DNA from: Muraenolepis orangiensis
Taxonomy: Eukaryota > Chordata > Actinopteri > Gadiformes > Muraenolepididae
Assembly: GCA_027704905.1 (NCBI GenBank)
Contig: CM051001.1
Location: forward strand, 21,761,060 to 21,825,059
Direction: 5' to 3'
Length of the DNA: 64,000 nucleotides
Shown: positions 29,155-44,500 of the stretch, in pieces
How positions within the stretch are numbered: position 1 is the first letter of the stretch
Layout: every line of letters begins with the position of its first letter
Notes under the pieces: generated by a model
The model's database searches: none
The model's input: only the letters and a program-made list of their open reading frames with translations
Told to the model about the DNA's origin: nothing
Made by a program: the position numbers and the translations under genes

Positions 29155-29323
29155 AGCCCTTATCTCGGCATCACCTGGCGCATTCGATAAGCATTTCACC
29201 AGGGAGGGCAGTGAGCGATTACAAGGACCGCGACCCTTGTCTCAATCGGGAATTACACATCCACACTGGGATCTATGAGTGGAAAGGTGGCGAAGCCTAA
29301 AGAAGAAAAGGATGCTTCCAAGG
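29155..29323 (+). CDS. fgf13: fgf13 alternative first coding exon (Y type)
   Basis: The coding part is 29275-29323. ATG at 29275 opens MSGKVAKPKEEKDASK plus one base, followed by the donor GTAAGA. Mammalian FGF13 (FHF2) has an alternative N-terminus MSGKVTKPKEEKDASK, so only one residue differs (V-A-K for V-T-K). FGF13 is a non-secreted FGF homologous factor that binds voltage-gated sodium channels and microtubules; alternative first exons set its localisation and channel effects. The common core beginning EPQLKGIV and the other first exons were not found to the right. The 5' part, 29155-29274, is probable UTR after a C-rich acceptor. The adjacent frame that reads through the donor to 29577 is intron. 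Confidence 0.85.
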
Positions 29324-30140
29324 GTAAGAGAGAGAGAGACGACCCTCCATTCATCCACATCCCAGTCCCTGCATGCGCCGCATCCTTTGAGGATTTCAAG
29401 GAGCACCCATCCAGTAGGCTCCCCCATGCACCTCACACAGCTGGCTACTGGTGGCAGTGGTACAGGGGGGGACGGGACAGCATGACCACATGTATTGCAA
29501 CATCTGGATGGGTTAATCAGATGGGTTTTTTCTTTCGGATTTCGTTGTATGTCTATGTTCGATTCCCTTTTATATGAGACGGAAACGAAGGAACCACTTA
29601 AGGGAAACAAAGAACCCCCCCCCCCCCACCCTCGTGGAAGCCCGTCGTGGTATCTATCCACTGAACGGTATATATTGTAAACGTTAGTCCTACAGATATC
29701 ACAATATACGTCTACACATACATGGTGTTTATTTGGAGCAGTCGTCACAGGCAGACACAAACGACTCATCTTTGGCATCCCTTTCTGGAATCACCACGTC
29801 CCCTCCCAATGTCCCCCCGTCTCCTCATTATCCGGCGAATCATTGTTGGGTGAATTCATAGAGGCGTGTCGCGTAGTGCCGTGACGTGACGTGACGTGGA
29901 CGTGTGACGCCGCCGACGTGTTGCCTCCACTTTGCGCGAGCGTGGGGGGGTTGATCCCTTGACTCTTGGCGTAAAATTACCATTTTGCTCCACATTAACC
30001 GGCATTAGGCGTGACCACCAAATACCAGCACACTGTTCACATGCATTTGTATGTAGCCCTATTGTAGAGTGATTTAATTGTGTATTTCATTAATTGATTG
30101 ACTATTTAGAATATGTAAATTCACATTCATTGAGGCCTTG
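29324..30140 (+). other. start of the large fgf13 intron
   Basis: Immediately after the donor comes unique-looking DNA with a C run at 29616-29628 and a CRE-like cluster at 29881-29920. No further exon seen. Confidence 0.5.
29881..29920. promoter_or_regulatory. cluster of TGACG / GACGTG motifs
   Basis: Three TGACG boxes five bases apart (29882, 29887, 29892), then GGACGTGTGACG and CCGACGTG. CREB/ATF half-sites and ACGTG cores overlap, 560 bp downstream of the fgf13 exon. Could be regulatory or a short tandem repeat. Confidence 0.35.
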
Positions 30141-30145
30141 TCAAG

Positions 30146-30154
30146 CTCTCTCTC

Positions 30155-30200
<46 letters not shown>

Positions 30201-30229
30201 TCCTCTCCTCTCTGCTCTCTCTCTCTCTC

Positions 30230-30287
<58 letters not shown>
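30146..30287. repeat. (CT)n microsatellite
   Basis: CT repeats with occasional G or CC interruptions. Confidence 0.95.
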
Positions 30288-30291
<4 letters not shown>

Positions 30292-30704
30292 GTGATTGAT
30301 CACATTTAATTGACTCAACTCCATTAGAAATAAATGGAATTTCAAATCACTTTAAATGGTTTAAATGGATATTTAATTTACGTTTAAATTAATATTGAAC
30401 TAAATGAATATCTTTGGGAAAAATCTACACATTGTACCACACTCCCTTACACTAAGCCCTCTGAAGGGCAAGGACAAACCCTCCAAACTCAGGGAAAGAA
30501 ACCTAGACAATGAACACAGAAGAGGGATCCCTCATTCCGGGAGCCGTTGTCGGTGCAATCTTTTTTGAATTAACATCTAAAGTCTGATGGCGTCTGCGCG
30601 ATCGAGGCGTTTCACTTTGTTTTTTAATTAGTTTCAAATGAGTTTCGACCAATCACGTTGCTGGGATCTGTTGGCGCGTTTTACACGTGATGGGTCCCCA
30701 GTGA

Positions 30705-30920
30705 GCTCACGGTCGGTTTGTTCGTTTGTGTCCCACACATGCAGCTCGTATGACCTTGCCGTTAATGAATTGTACTTGTTCTTCCATAATTGCTAACAAA
30801 GGACTGATAACCAAAACAATAGCATTGTCGTCCAATTGTCTGTACCCCTGCTTGGCCAACAGCGAACACGTGGTCTTAACTGTTCCTGTAGCCAGTGCCA
30901 AGACAAGCTACAACTTCCTG
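30705..30920 (-). pseudogene. RecQ-like helicase fragment
   Basis: On the minus strand the frame reads VLALATGTVKTTCSLLAKQG and NAIVLVISPLLAIMEEQVQF, resembling RecQ helicase motif I (normally a GxGKT/S Walker A, here GTVKT) and motif Ia (VVSPLLALMxDQV). It is flanked by stops and lacks the rest of the protein. Helicase pieces of this kind occur in repeated elements. A host exon is unlikely because motif I is damaged. Confidence 0.4.
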
Positions 30921-33251
<2,331 letters not shown>

Positions 33252-33566
33252 CAAACCAAACCCCAGACTCTACCAGGCACTTGTGGAAGCTGTTCACTCA
33301 TTTTTCATCTCTGTGCGGCTAGAATTGCACGTTCAAGTGGGGTGCGCCTGTCACGATTTGAAGAAATGACTCATATTTGGCGTTCTGCGCGGTTGTGAAC
33401 ATGCTATATATGGTCCTGCGTGTTATTTATGTTTGTGTAATATATATACGGTATATCTGCCACGTGTGCGTGTGGGCATGCACAGACTCAAGCAGGTGCT
33501 GGAGAAAAAACAGGACATTGAACATTACTCCCGCACTCCCGCACAGAATTGCATTTAATCCGCCTG

Positions 33567-33576
33567 TGATTGACAG
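33567..33576. promoter_or_regulatory. PBX-MEIS-type composite motif
   Basis: TGATTGACAG, the composite PBX/MEIS consensus, in an interval that also carries CCAAT-type boxes (ACCAATCACG, CTGATTGGTC). Motif only. Confidence 0.3.
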
Positions 33577-33962
33577 ATGAGATGTATTCTCCAAACCAAT
33601 CACGAAAGAGATACCCTGATTGGTCTTGAATCTTAATTGGCACATAGACAGACAGGCGCAGTCGACTCAAAACAGAGGCTCAGATAATAGTGTATTTCAC
33701 TCATTAATAGTTAGGTTACTTCTAAGAAATCACTTCAGCAACCTTTATGGAGAATTCATAGAGATAGATTAGATGGATTAGAAACCGTACACATTACCAT
33801 ATGATCTTTAAAAGGCATACATGTATCAGACAAGAAGAACAACATGTCAAACAAGAGGTAATGAGGTTCATGCACCACAGCAATTGCTGTTCTTGTGCTG
33901 CTGCAAGTTGCCTTATTAAATTGCCGTATTATTCGCTACCCGATAACAAATATGGTCCCCCA

Positions 33963-33970
33963 TGACGTCA
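33963..33970. promoter_or_regulatory. perfect CRE palindrome TGACGTCA
   Basis: The full CREB/ATF consensus, embedded in the 12-bp palindrome CATGACGTCATG. One chance copy in 64 kb would be unsurprising. Confidence 0.3.
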
Positions 33971-36140
33971 TGTGTGGCTCCATATGAGATCATGCACATA
34001 TAGTGGCTACTGAATCATGGATGAATATACCTGGAACCAAATTGAGACTCCCCAGTCAGAGATGTACCGCAGCGACCTTTGACTCGGTTTCCGTCTCAGT
34101 AGAGATCGGGCACTAAAAATGTATTCATTTTTTTCTTATATTCTTCGGTCTAGTAGTGAGCAGTGACCCGTGTGAGAAGATCTCACAAGCAGTTCAAGAG
34201 GACACAGAACGCACGCAACCGTAAGATCCGGGGTGAGCCTTAGCAAGTGGGTTCCCAAAAGAGATAAAAGGAAAGGTTAGGCTCCTTGTTTTCGGCGGAT
34301 CAGTTACTGTTAGTGTTGGCCTAGGTGTCCATGCGAAGAAGAGTTGACATCCTCAACCTCCTTCTATCTCCTCACTCTCAGCTGGACGGAGCAGCCGTTT
34401 ACCCAATGCAAACCACTAACAGTTATATTTTACAATTCAAGTTCACAAAGTACATCAATTCTACAACTAATTTTCAATATCGTGTTAAAAAAGATCTACT
34501 GCCAGGCCCGAAACGTACTGCCAAGCGATTCATGTTTATGGCTTTTACCGCTCAAACGTAATCTCAGTAGGTTCATCATTTGCAGTCAATGGCAGCAACA
34601 GAACCTTTTTTGGATGCAAGCCTACAGACTTAATTTCTGGAGTGATTGACCTGCCGGGTGGTGAATGCCAGCCAGTGAATGTATATCTGCCTTGAAATAG
34701 CACCACTAAAGGGAGCAGAGGACATACGTCTTGCATATTTTGTTGGCAGATTAATTCAGGCCCAGGCCAGCCCTGCAACGGCGTGCTCAAATCAATAGAT
34801 TCCCAGAGATGAGTTTGCGAGGCACTTCATTAATCACAATGGAGGTAGCACTTGCACCTGCGTTGCGTTGGAGATCTTGATCTAATCTTATTGGCATGTT
34901 GCTGTCAACACGTGTCATTCACATGTTTTGACCAGGAGGGTGCACGGCTGCAAGATGAGAGGAGGGATGTGTGTGCTGTGTTTGTCAAGGCACTTTAATT
35001 TTGACATCATTGCTGTTAATAATTACATATACATAGACATAGTTCAAATGTTTCTTTAACTGGATATCAGGGGTTGTCTTGTTTCCATTCTGTGCCTCAA
35101 AGTAAACACTACAGTACATTCAGAATATTTAACATGAAGTGGAACATATTGTTTTGTGTTGCAGAAGATGCGGTGCCTGCTCTGGGGTCTTCCTGTTTGT
35201 CCACGGGGGTTATTTGATGCCCTGATCAGGGTGGTGCTTTTGACCTGTTAGGGTGGTGCTGACGCAGACCCATCCCCTCTGCCCCGGAGTAAGCCTGGCT
35301 CGCGTCACATCAGAAACCTGCCACTCTCCATCGCTGGCTTTGCTAGTGGACTGCTGCGAAATGTTTGCCAAGGTTGAGAGCTTGTCTGTTCCACTTGCGA
35401 CTCAACAAGGACACACACGCCTCTGTGATTTTATGCATTGATTCCCGACTCAATCTGTCTCGTGGCCAATTTGAACAAAACAACATCCTATATATGCTTT
35501 GGTATTATACTTTTCAACAGTTTCATTTATTTATGCCGTGCCTACTCAAAATGAGTCTTTTGTTCTGTAATAGGACAGATATACAGCATAATAAGACAAC
35601 ACATTGATTGAAAAACCAAAAAAGGAGTTATATTTGACATACGAAAAGACTGCTCATAAGACCCACACACACACACACCTGGTTGAAAACTGGCAAAGTA
35701 TCGCTCTGCCTCGTAAGCCGCTGTTACACATCCGATGATGGATCCTGTGGTATTTCAACAGAACATTGATGCTGGAGTCATGTTGCCTGGTACCCTCGTG
35801 GGTCTGTTAGTAAGAGTTCTGCAAGCAGAGACTAGAAATACCTGACTGCATTAGTCAGCCAGCTGCTGGTAATCCACTGTGCTGTCTTTTGAGGCGAAAG
35901 GCTTTATAAATGGGTCTCTCGGTCCCCATTGGGTAATAATGCCTGCCTTTGATTGTCATGTTCAAGGGTGCAATGCCAGTGTCACCCGTTGCTGCTGGTT
36001 TAACTTCTATGCTTTCATCCTTATTTTTTCTTTGTCACACATTGCCTACTTTCGCTAGTGTGGTTTAAAGAATAGTAATACAATGGTTTGATTCATTTGA
36101 ATAAAAACAAAATGGAAAAAGTGAAATTGTGTTGAAAACC

Positions 36141-38340
36141 TTCACCGTAACCCTTGACCATAATAAGATTCATTTATTTTATTAATTTTATTTATTTTTA
36201 CACAAGGTAACTGGACCTGCTTTTCCAAGGCTGCAATCCAATTTTGACGATGGCTCGTTATAATAGTGTAATTATTGATACACCTTTCCCTCCATTAAAA
36301 TAATGGTGCCAGTCACAGTTCTGTCAGCTAGGTGTAGGATTATCCCTATTGTGGATTTTAGATTACAGCAGGTTTCTTTTTTTTTTTTTTTTACGAGATT
36401 ACACTCATCTGTGGTGGTGCATCTGTGGTTAATCCCATCTAAAGACAGGATTTGACATTTTTATGAGGAAATGTCTCTGCACGTACGCGCATGTGTGGCT
36501 GTTGTCACGATTGGTTTAAAGTTTCACATGGAGCTATGTGGGTCATCCCTGCCATTTCATTCCATAGGAAATCCTGATAGTTGAATAGCAGGTCTACAGC
36601 GGTACACTGAGTTAAGAGCGTTTTCCTGTTTCCTAGAGCATTCTCAACAGGAAAAAGGCAAGTTTGGACACGACCGCTTTATCAAGCCCGGCCGAACACC
36701 GAAAGACATTGGTGGAAAAATGGACGGATGGGTGGATGGAAGTAGTACGGCATGGGACTCATATATCTAGCCATCGGCCATCTTGGTTCTAAATGCTAGC
36801 TGGGTGGAGGAACTGAATCCACCTAGCGATGAACACCAAAATCAAGATGGAAGCAAGATGGCCCCTGGGTGAATAAGGCCCATTATCTTCTGCATCATGT
36901 GTAGCTTCTGTGATGACCATCCTGAGACTATTTTTAGACAGAGGATAGGCTCCCCCATATAATACCCCCCTCCGCCAGGCGGGCAACAGGCCTTCAGATC
37001 TCCATGCTAATTGGCAAAGAGCGATATGGTTCATCCGTGTGCTCCTGGTGTTTTGGAGGCATCGGCAGGAGAAGCTCATCTGTTAAACTGAGCATGTTGC
37101 ACCACTGACTCGGCAATCCTCTGCAGCAACCGTGTGTTGTACACTGTGTATGTGTGTGTGTGTGTGTGTGCGCGTGTGTGTGTGCATGTGCGTGTGTGTG
37201 TGTGTACCTTGTTCAGCTCAGCACATCCTGTTTATGCTTTTACTTTAAGTGCAGCTGGAAGTGTACACTTTTCAGCTGGGAAAGTTTTGTTCTAGTTGAG
37301 ACATTTCTTCCTTCTCCTTTCTAGCCATTAATGCTTTTTCATGATATCATCGTGTTGTTTTTGTGTTACCGTATTTTTGGTTGAATAAGGTTTCCCCATT
37401 TGGAATCAATGCAATTCTGATTCACCATAAATATAAGATAAAATATTTTCTACCTATCTTCCTACCTGTCTTATGGTGGGGGAGGGGAATTCGATTTTCC
37501 CTAACCAATCACGAGAGACCAACATACCCGGTCGAAACTTGCATAATTTTAAGTCGACACACTGACAAGTTGGTAGATAAAACATGTCCCCTTTGAATAA
37601 ATGCCTTCAAAGCAGAGCACTGTACAGATTTCAAAGCAATTTGTGCCTTTAATCGCTGTAGAACAGCCTCGATAGCAGCAGACTAGCTTGTCTATTGCGG
37701 TTGCCATTGTTGTTATTTCTCCTCCTTGCTTATCAATGTTGTTAGTCCCACCCACGGCGCTGATTGGCTAACTGTTAGCCCCCTCCTCCTCCCCCCCCTC
37801 CATGGTGATTGATTGCTTTTTGCAACCTGAGAACTCACTGTTCGATGTCACGATGCCAGACCAGAATGAGTCTACTCGGGGGAGTGGGCGGAATCCAAGG
37901 TCTGGACCCAGGCAATGTGCGCTGTGTAGTGTGAGAAATCAACATTGTGATGAATTGGAAAGAGAGGGCTGTCGGATGTGGGCACAGAGAGGAGCGTTAC
38001 TGGCGATGAATGCCTAAAAGTGTCTCTGTGGTATGGCCCTGCAATGGATTAGCGGCTCCTCTACACATGAACTAATGGAAGATGTTTAAAATGAGGGGCA
38101 GGCATTTAAGGCGAGGTAAGACAGAGAGGTGATAAGGCCGGGCTAAGGAGTAAACCAACAGGGGGAACAGCTGCATAGAGCTGACGGGGAGATAGCAAGC
38201 AGGAAACAGTTTTCACTCCGGTCCTTTTGGAATGAGCGAGTGGACAATTGCTTCTGGTTTAAGCAGAGCAAAGATTAGCGATTTGTGCCAGCAATACTGC
38301 AGGCATAGCCCTAGGCATTCTTTGAAGTCTGAATGCCACA
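36141..38340. other. fgf13 intron, unassigned
   Basis: Contains a T run (36379-36392), (GT)n at 37147-37204, and an inverted CCAAT box upstream of a 71-codon frame (37802-38017). No known gene recognised. Confidence 0.4.
37802..38017 (+). CDS. hypothetical short ORF, doubtful
   Basis: Starts with GTG or with the internal ATG at 37853 (MPDQNESTRGSGRNPRSGPR) and contains QCALCSVRNQHC, a Cys pair with later Cys and His. The start lies about 40 bp downstream of GATTGGC and a C-rich stretch. No family is recognised; the spacing CxxC-x6-C could be chance. Confidence 0.15.
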   Translation: MVIDCFLQPENSLFDVTMPDQNESTRGSGRNPRSGPRQCALCSVRNQHCDELEREGCRMWAQRGALLAMNA

Positions 38341-38342
38341 AT

Positions 38343-38453
38343 GCTGCCATCTCACACCCACACGCACACACTCACAAACACACAGGCACACACACACACA
38401 CACGCACGCACACACACACACACGCACAGGCACACACGCACACAGGCACACCA
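38343..38453. repeat. (CA)n-rich tract
   Basis: Interrupted CA repeats with CACG and CAGG variants. Confidence 0.9.
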
Positions 38454-38847
38454 CATGTTACCTGCAGCCATCAGCGTATTTAGAGCTAGATATTACGGTT
38501 AGGAGGCCCCACAACACAACAGCTTGCTGTAAGTCAGCAGAATACGCCCTGCGGTGAACACTGCTCAGATTTATACCTTTAATCAGCCGGCAGACGGGGC
38601 CCAGCCAGGCCAGGGAAATCATCTTCTTCGGCAGACTCCAAAGTCTGCCGTCTAAAGCTAAAGCTAAAGCGCTTACGTGGCTTGCATGGCTTGCATGGCT
38701 GATGGTGAAAGGAGGCGTTAAGACAGTGGAGCGCAGCCACTGCCACCGTGCAGGCCTCAGTATTGGGTACTCTCTGGTCTGCATTGGTCTCTGGATCATT
38801 GGCTTAGAATAATTGTTTGGTTCTAGTCCATGCAATGACGTGGAGTG

Positions 38848-38875
38848 TGCGTGTGTGTGTGTGTGTGTTTGTGTT

Positions 38876-38927
<52 letters not shown>

Positions 38928-38950
38928 GTGTGTGTGTGTGTGTTTGTGTG

Positions 38951-39046
<96 letters not shown>

Positions 39047-39074
39047 GTGTGTGTGTGTGTGTGTATGTGTGTTG
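38848..39074. repeat. (TG)n microsatellite with TTG interruptions
   Basis: About 225 bp of TG with repeated TGTTTGTG or TGTTGTG phase shifts, followed by a G-rich segment (39073-39096). Confidence 0.95.
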
Positions 39075-39496
39075 GGGGGTCGGGGGGGCTGGGGGGAGTG
39101 TGTGGTGTGACTGTGACTTTGACATGTGGGATGAACCATAAGGAAACGATGGGCATTGAAAAAGGCTCGCTGTGTGTATCAGAGAGTGTAGGAATGCCAA
39201 GGAGTGTGTGTGTGTGTGTGGGGGGTGTGTGTGGGTGTGGGTGTGCCCCCAAGTGTTTGGAAAATAATGACTCAGTGCATCCAAACCCTTTAAACTCTCC
39301 ATGTTGTTTGCACACAGTAGTTATTGTAATGTGGGCATTCTAAAAATGTAAGTTCACACGAGGCACAACTGGGTGAATAAAAAATACATTGTTCAGCCCC
39401 GGCTGCTAAATATAGCGCGGGAGCCAGTGGACGGTCCCTGAAGCCAGCTTAGCAGCGTCTGGAGCGTGGAGCACAGAGCGCCTTCCATCCCTTATT

Positions 39497-39523
39497 TACA
39501 TAATAGGGCGCTACCACGGCAAC
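39497..39523. promoter_or_regulatory. RFX X-box next to an HLF/NFIL3-like site
   Basis: GCTACCACGGCAAC (39510-39523) fits the RFX X-box (GYNRCC, 2-nt spacer, RGYAAC). TTACATAA (39497-39504) fits PAR-bZIP sites. They are 5 bp apart, in a non-repetitive block between microsatellites. Confidence 0.35.
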
Positions 39524-39587
39524 AAGACTCCACCACCAAAGCAAGCATGGATGTACTCAGCGGGTGTGGGACGGTGTGTGAGGGAAC

Positions 39588-39607
39588 ACACACACACCAC
39601 ACACACA

Positions 39608-39655
<48 letters not shown>

Positions 39656-39689
39656 TATATAGTATATATATATATATATATATACTATA

Positions 39690-39723
<34 letters not shown>
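39588..39723. repeat. (CA)n followed by (TA)n
   Basis: CA repeats to 39653, then alternating AT to 39723 with ATATACTATATAC palindromic spots. Probably hard to sequence. Confidence 0.95.
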
Positions 39724-39726
<3 letters not shown>

Positions 39727-40157
39727 GTCAGACACTTTAATTTGTGATTTGATCGAATCATGATTGATAAAGGCTCTCAAATGATTTGTGAATGTCAAAG
39801 CCATTTTCTATGGATATTAATGTATCATTTGTGTTTCTAACTTGATATTAATATAGACTGAGAGTCATAATCTCAGTCTGATGAGATGAGATTACTCAAA
39901 GGGTGTCAACGAGTTTGTTAGCGGTAGCAACGATTGTGGGAGCATAGCCGTTCATCAAGAGTAAAAATCAATCAAGTCAACGAATACATTTGTAATGTAA
40001 TGTGTCTCTCCCCTCTATCTGCAGCCCACTTCAATTACACTCTGGGGTTTAGTGCAGTTCACCTTTGGTATCAAGACATCGAAGGCCCACTTTGTTTGCG
40101 GTCTGTCATCATCAGATTTACCGTGAAAACAAGATTGCGTCATTGGTACTGTTACTG

Positions 40158-40273
<116 letters not shown>

Positions 40274-40640
40274 TAACACGTAACTGGAGCTGGCAGCCAT
40301 ACAGTGGAGAAACCATACTGCGGGCGAGAGATGAAAAAGGTTACGTGCGATGAAGACAAAAAATGGCTCAGCTTTGCTTAAAAGGTCAAAATGGGGAAAA
40401 TAGGGAAAGTTGTTAAAGGACTCCGGGCCTCGACCATAAAACACCCGCCGGAGTAGTACCTAACTTATATTGAATACACAGGGACCCCCCCCCCCCCCCC
40501 GCCGCCGGCTGGCGTGAGTGAAAGTACTGTTACAAAACTACCCTGGCTGAACTCTTTGCTTTGTTATTGTATTTTCTGGGATCATGGATTATTGTGGGGT
40601 TCTCTTTACTTTACTCTTGATTGACCACAGGCCAACTTTG

Positions 40641-40764
<124 letters not shown>

Positions 40765-40896
40765 TGTCTGAGGACTGCAACTGTTACTGACATTTCGGTA
40801 ACACTGATGAAATGTACAAATATAATATACCTTTACTCACAAGCGATCTTGTGAGATTGCCCTGAAGTAAGAGCAATAGAGGATATATCCCCAACG

Positions 40897-41643
<747 letters not shown>

Positions 41644-41866
41644 CACACGAGTGCGCACACACACACTCGCATAAACATACTGTCCTGGTACAATCAAGTC
41701 GACAACATTTCTTCCTTGCGTCCTGTAATCCCATCAAGCCGTTGTGTGTGTGTGGTCAAACAGCAAAATAAAACCATTAGCAGGGCTAATATGGTTTGGC
41801 GGAACAGATTGCTTCATTACCGCCGGCCCTCGTCAGTCAGTCCTCCTTGCAGCTCAGCGACGTTAT

Positions 41867-42172
41867 GGTGATGCTGGTGGTGTTGATGGTGGTGGTGGTG
41901 CTGGTGTTGGTGGTGGTGGTGGTGGTGCTGGTGGTGTTGATGGTGGTGGTGGTGGTGGTGCTGGTGGTGTTGATGGTGGTGGTGGTGGTGTTGATGGTGT
42001 TGGTGGTGGTGGTGGTGGTGCTGGTGGTGTTGATGGTGTTGGTGGTGGTGGTGGGGATGGTGGTGGTGGTGGTGGTGGTGCTGGTGGGGATGGTGGTGGT
42101 GCTAGTGGGGGTGGTGGTGCTGGTGGGGATGGTGGTGCTAGTGGGGGTGGTGTTAGCGGGGATGGTGATGGT
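41867..42172. repeat. (GGT)n trinucleotide array
   Basis: GGT repeats with GCTGGTGGTGTTGATGGT variants. All three frames are open (poly-Val, poly-Gly, and poly-Thr on the other strand) and are not genes. Confidence 0.95.
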
Positions 42173-42780
42173 CACGTGACGTACTGGAGAGATGCATTAG
42201 ATGTGAGAAAAACTCAAATCAAAACTCAAAATGTGTTTCATCTTAGTCTGAAGTTGCTCCGGGGGTTTGGGAAAAGCTGAGACCTTCAAAAGATAAAAGC
42301 AGCTTTTATGTACTGATGTGGCTGTCGCCTGTACGTTCTGTTGGTTCTTTGTCATTCAAGTGTTTCATATAGGCTCTATACAGGCTGCGGATATGACATA
42401 TTTTGATGGATGCCGCTATAGAAGAGGAGAGCAGACATAACAGGGCTGTTTTCCAGGTCAGGGACTTGAACCTGCGGCCAGATGGGATCCGACTGAGAGG
42501 GCAGGTGGGGCCATGTTCTATGACGAGTGTGTTCATGTCGCAGTAATAAATCCCAAGGTGGTGCAGTTATAGAAGAGAATGGACAGCGCCGGGATGGGAC
42601 GGATGGCAACAGGAAGTGACCTGGGGTGACAGGATGTTACACGGGTGTGGATGGGCTGCAGGAAGTGTGCGTTAGCTGTTAGATGAGCATTATGTGTGTA
42701 CTTTTTTTGCGTATGTTTTTTGTTGTTGTTACTTTTTGTAGTCGACTGCTTATGCTAACTTATATGTTATGTGTTAACAG
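42173..42780. other. fgf13 intron between microsatellites
   Basis: Unique-looking sequence, no feature recognised. Confidence 0.5.
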
Positions 42781-42782
42781 TG

Positions 42783-42816
42783 TATGTGTATGTGTGTGTG
42801 TGTGTGTGCCTACATC

Positions 42817-42847
<31 letters not shown>

Positions 42848-42870
42848 CTCGGTGTGCCTGTGCTTGCTTC

Positions 42871-42942
<72 letters not shown>

Positions 42943-43008
42943 AGTGTGTGTGTATCTATGTGTGTGTGTGTGTGTGTATCTATGTGTGTGTGTCTGTGTG
43001 TGTGTGTC
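42783..43008. repeat. (TG)n microsatellite
   Basis: Interrupted TG array with TATG variants at the 3' end. Confidence 0.95.
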
Positions 43009-43121
43009 TCTGAGGGACAGATGGCTACGCTGCTTCAGTGTGGGTCCAGTTCCTCTAGTCATGTCTTTGGCTCCGGGTCTCTATCCTGTTCTGGTTGGGA
43101 GCTCCTGGAACAACTGAAGCC

Positions 43122-43357
<236 letters not shown>

Positions 43358-43717
43358 GTTTTAAATATAACTGGGTCTGCTGTACCCCGCGGGCTCGCCA
43401 AGCTGCTTCGCCTGCCTTAAATGCTAACCCTAGCTGCTGTTGCTGCTGGACATGGCCTGACCTCTGTTAGAATGCCCAGCGTCAACATGCCCACTTGTGT
43501 GACACCACATTTGACATAAGCCCTGACGGACGACTGTGATGTCAGAGTGGGCTGCCTTGTTTGTATATGATTGGGTATGATAGCCACAATCAATTGGCCA
43601 CCATTGGTTGTACACAATCATTGTTAGGCTCATAAACAACACTTACTTTTTGTAAATGAATGCATGTAAATACAAATTCAAACGAATCATATTTTTGCGC
43701 GTCTTGACCTCCAGACA

Positions 43718-43858
<141 letters not shown>

Positions 43859-43995
43859 TGCAAATTTGAGGAAAACGCTTATGTATAGACCAGGGGAAGC
43901 ATGATTTATTCATCAGGGAGGAAGAGGAGGAAGAGGAGGAGTTAGACTTGGCTGCCGCTTGAGCTCTGATCTCACTCCTGCCAATCATCTCCTCT

Positions 43996-44118
<123 letters not shown>

Positions 44119-44269
44119 GAGAGAGAGAATGTGTGTGGGTCTATCTGAAAGAGTGTGTGTGCATGTTGTCTATCTTACATGGTTATGCCTATATGTACTC
44201 AGACTGTAAGCACATATTTCTCCTCTCCACAATCTTCATGGTGTCTGCTAGACTTGGAGGGAGATCACA

Positions 44270-44275
44270 GGGTGT

Positions 44276-44346
<71 letters not shown>

Positions 44347-44462
44347 CGGAGGGGGGCGGGGCGGCTCTGTTTACCTCCGTTTGAACAGCCGGGGTGGGTA
44401 ACCAAGTCGTTGCGAGGCACACACACACACACACACACACACACACCACACACACACACACA

Positions 44463-44500
<38 letters not shown>
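44270..44500. repeat. (TG)n and (CA)n pair, inverted
   Basis: TG at 44270-44344 and CA at 44418-44500, separated by 73 bp of GC-rich unique DNA. They are complementary and could pair as a stem. Confidence 0.9.

Noticed and set aside
29324..29577. Extension of the fgf13 frame past the donor to a 100-codon ORF
   Set aside because: GTAAGA donor and known exon end after DASK; the extension has no similarity to FGF13.
29242..29778. 178-codon minus-strand frame opposite the fgf13 exon
   Set aside because: No domain; antisense to a recognised exon and its intron.
38755..38800. Possible mir-504 locus (it lies in an FGF13 intron in human)
   Set aside because: CTCTGGTCTGCATTGG only partly resembles the mature sequence as I recall it, and no hairpin arm is seen; mir-505 was not seen either.
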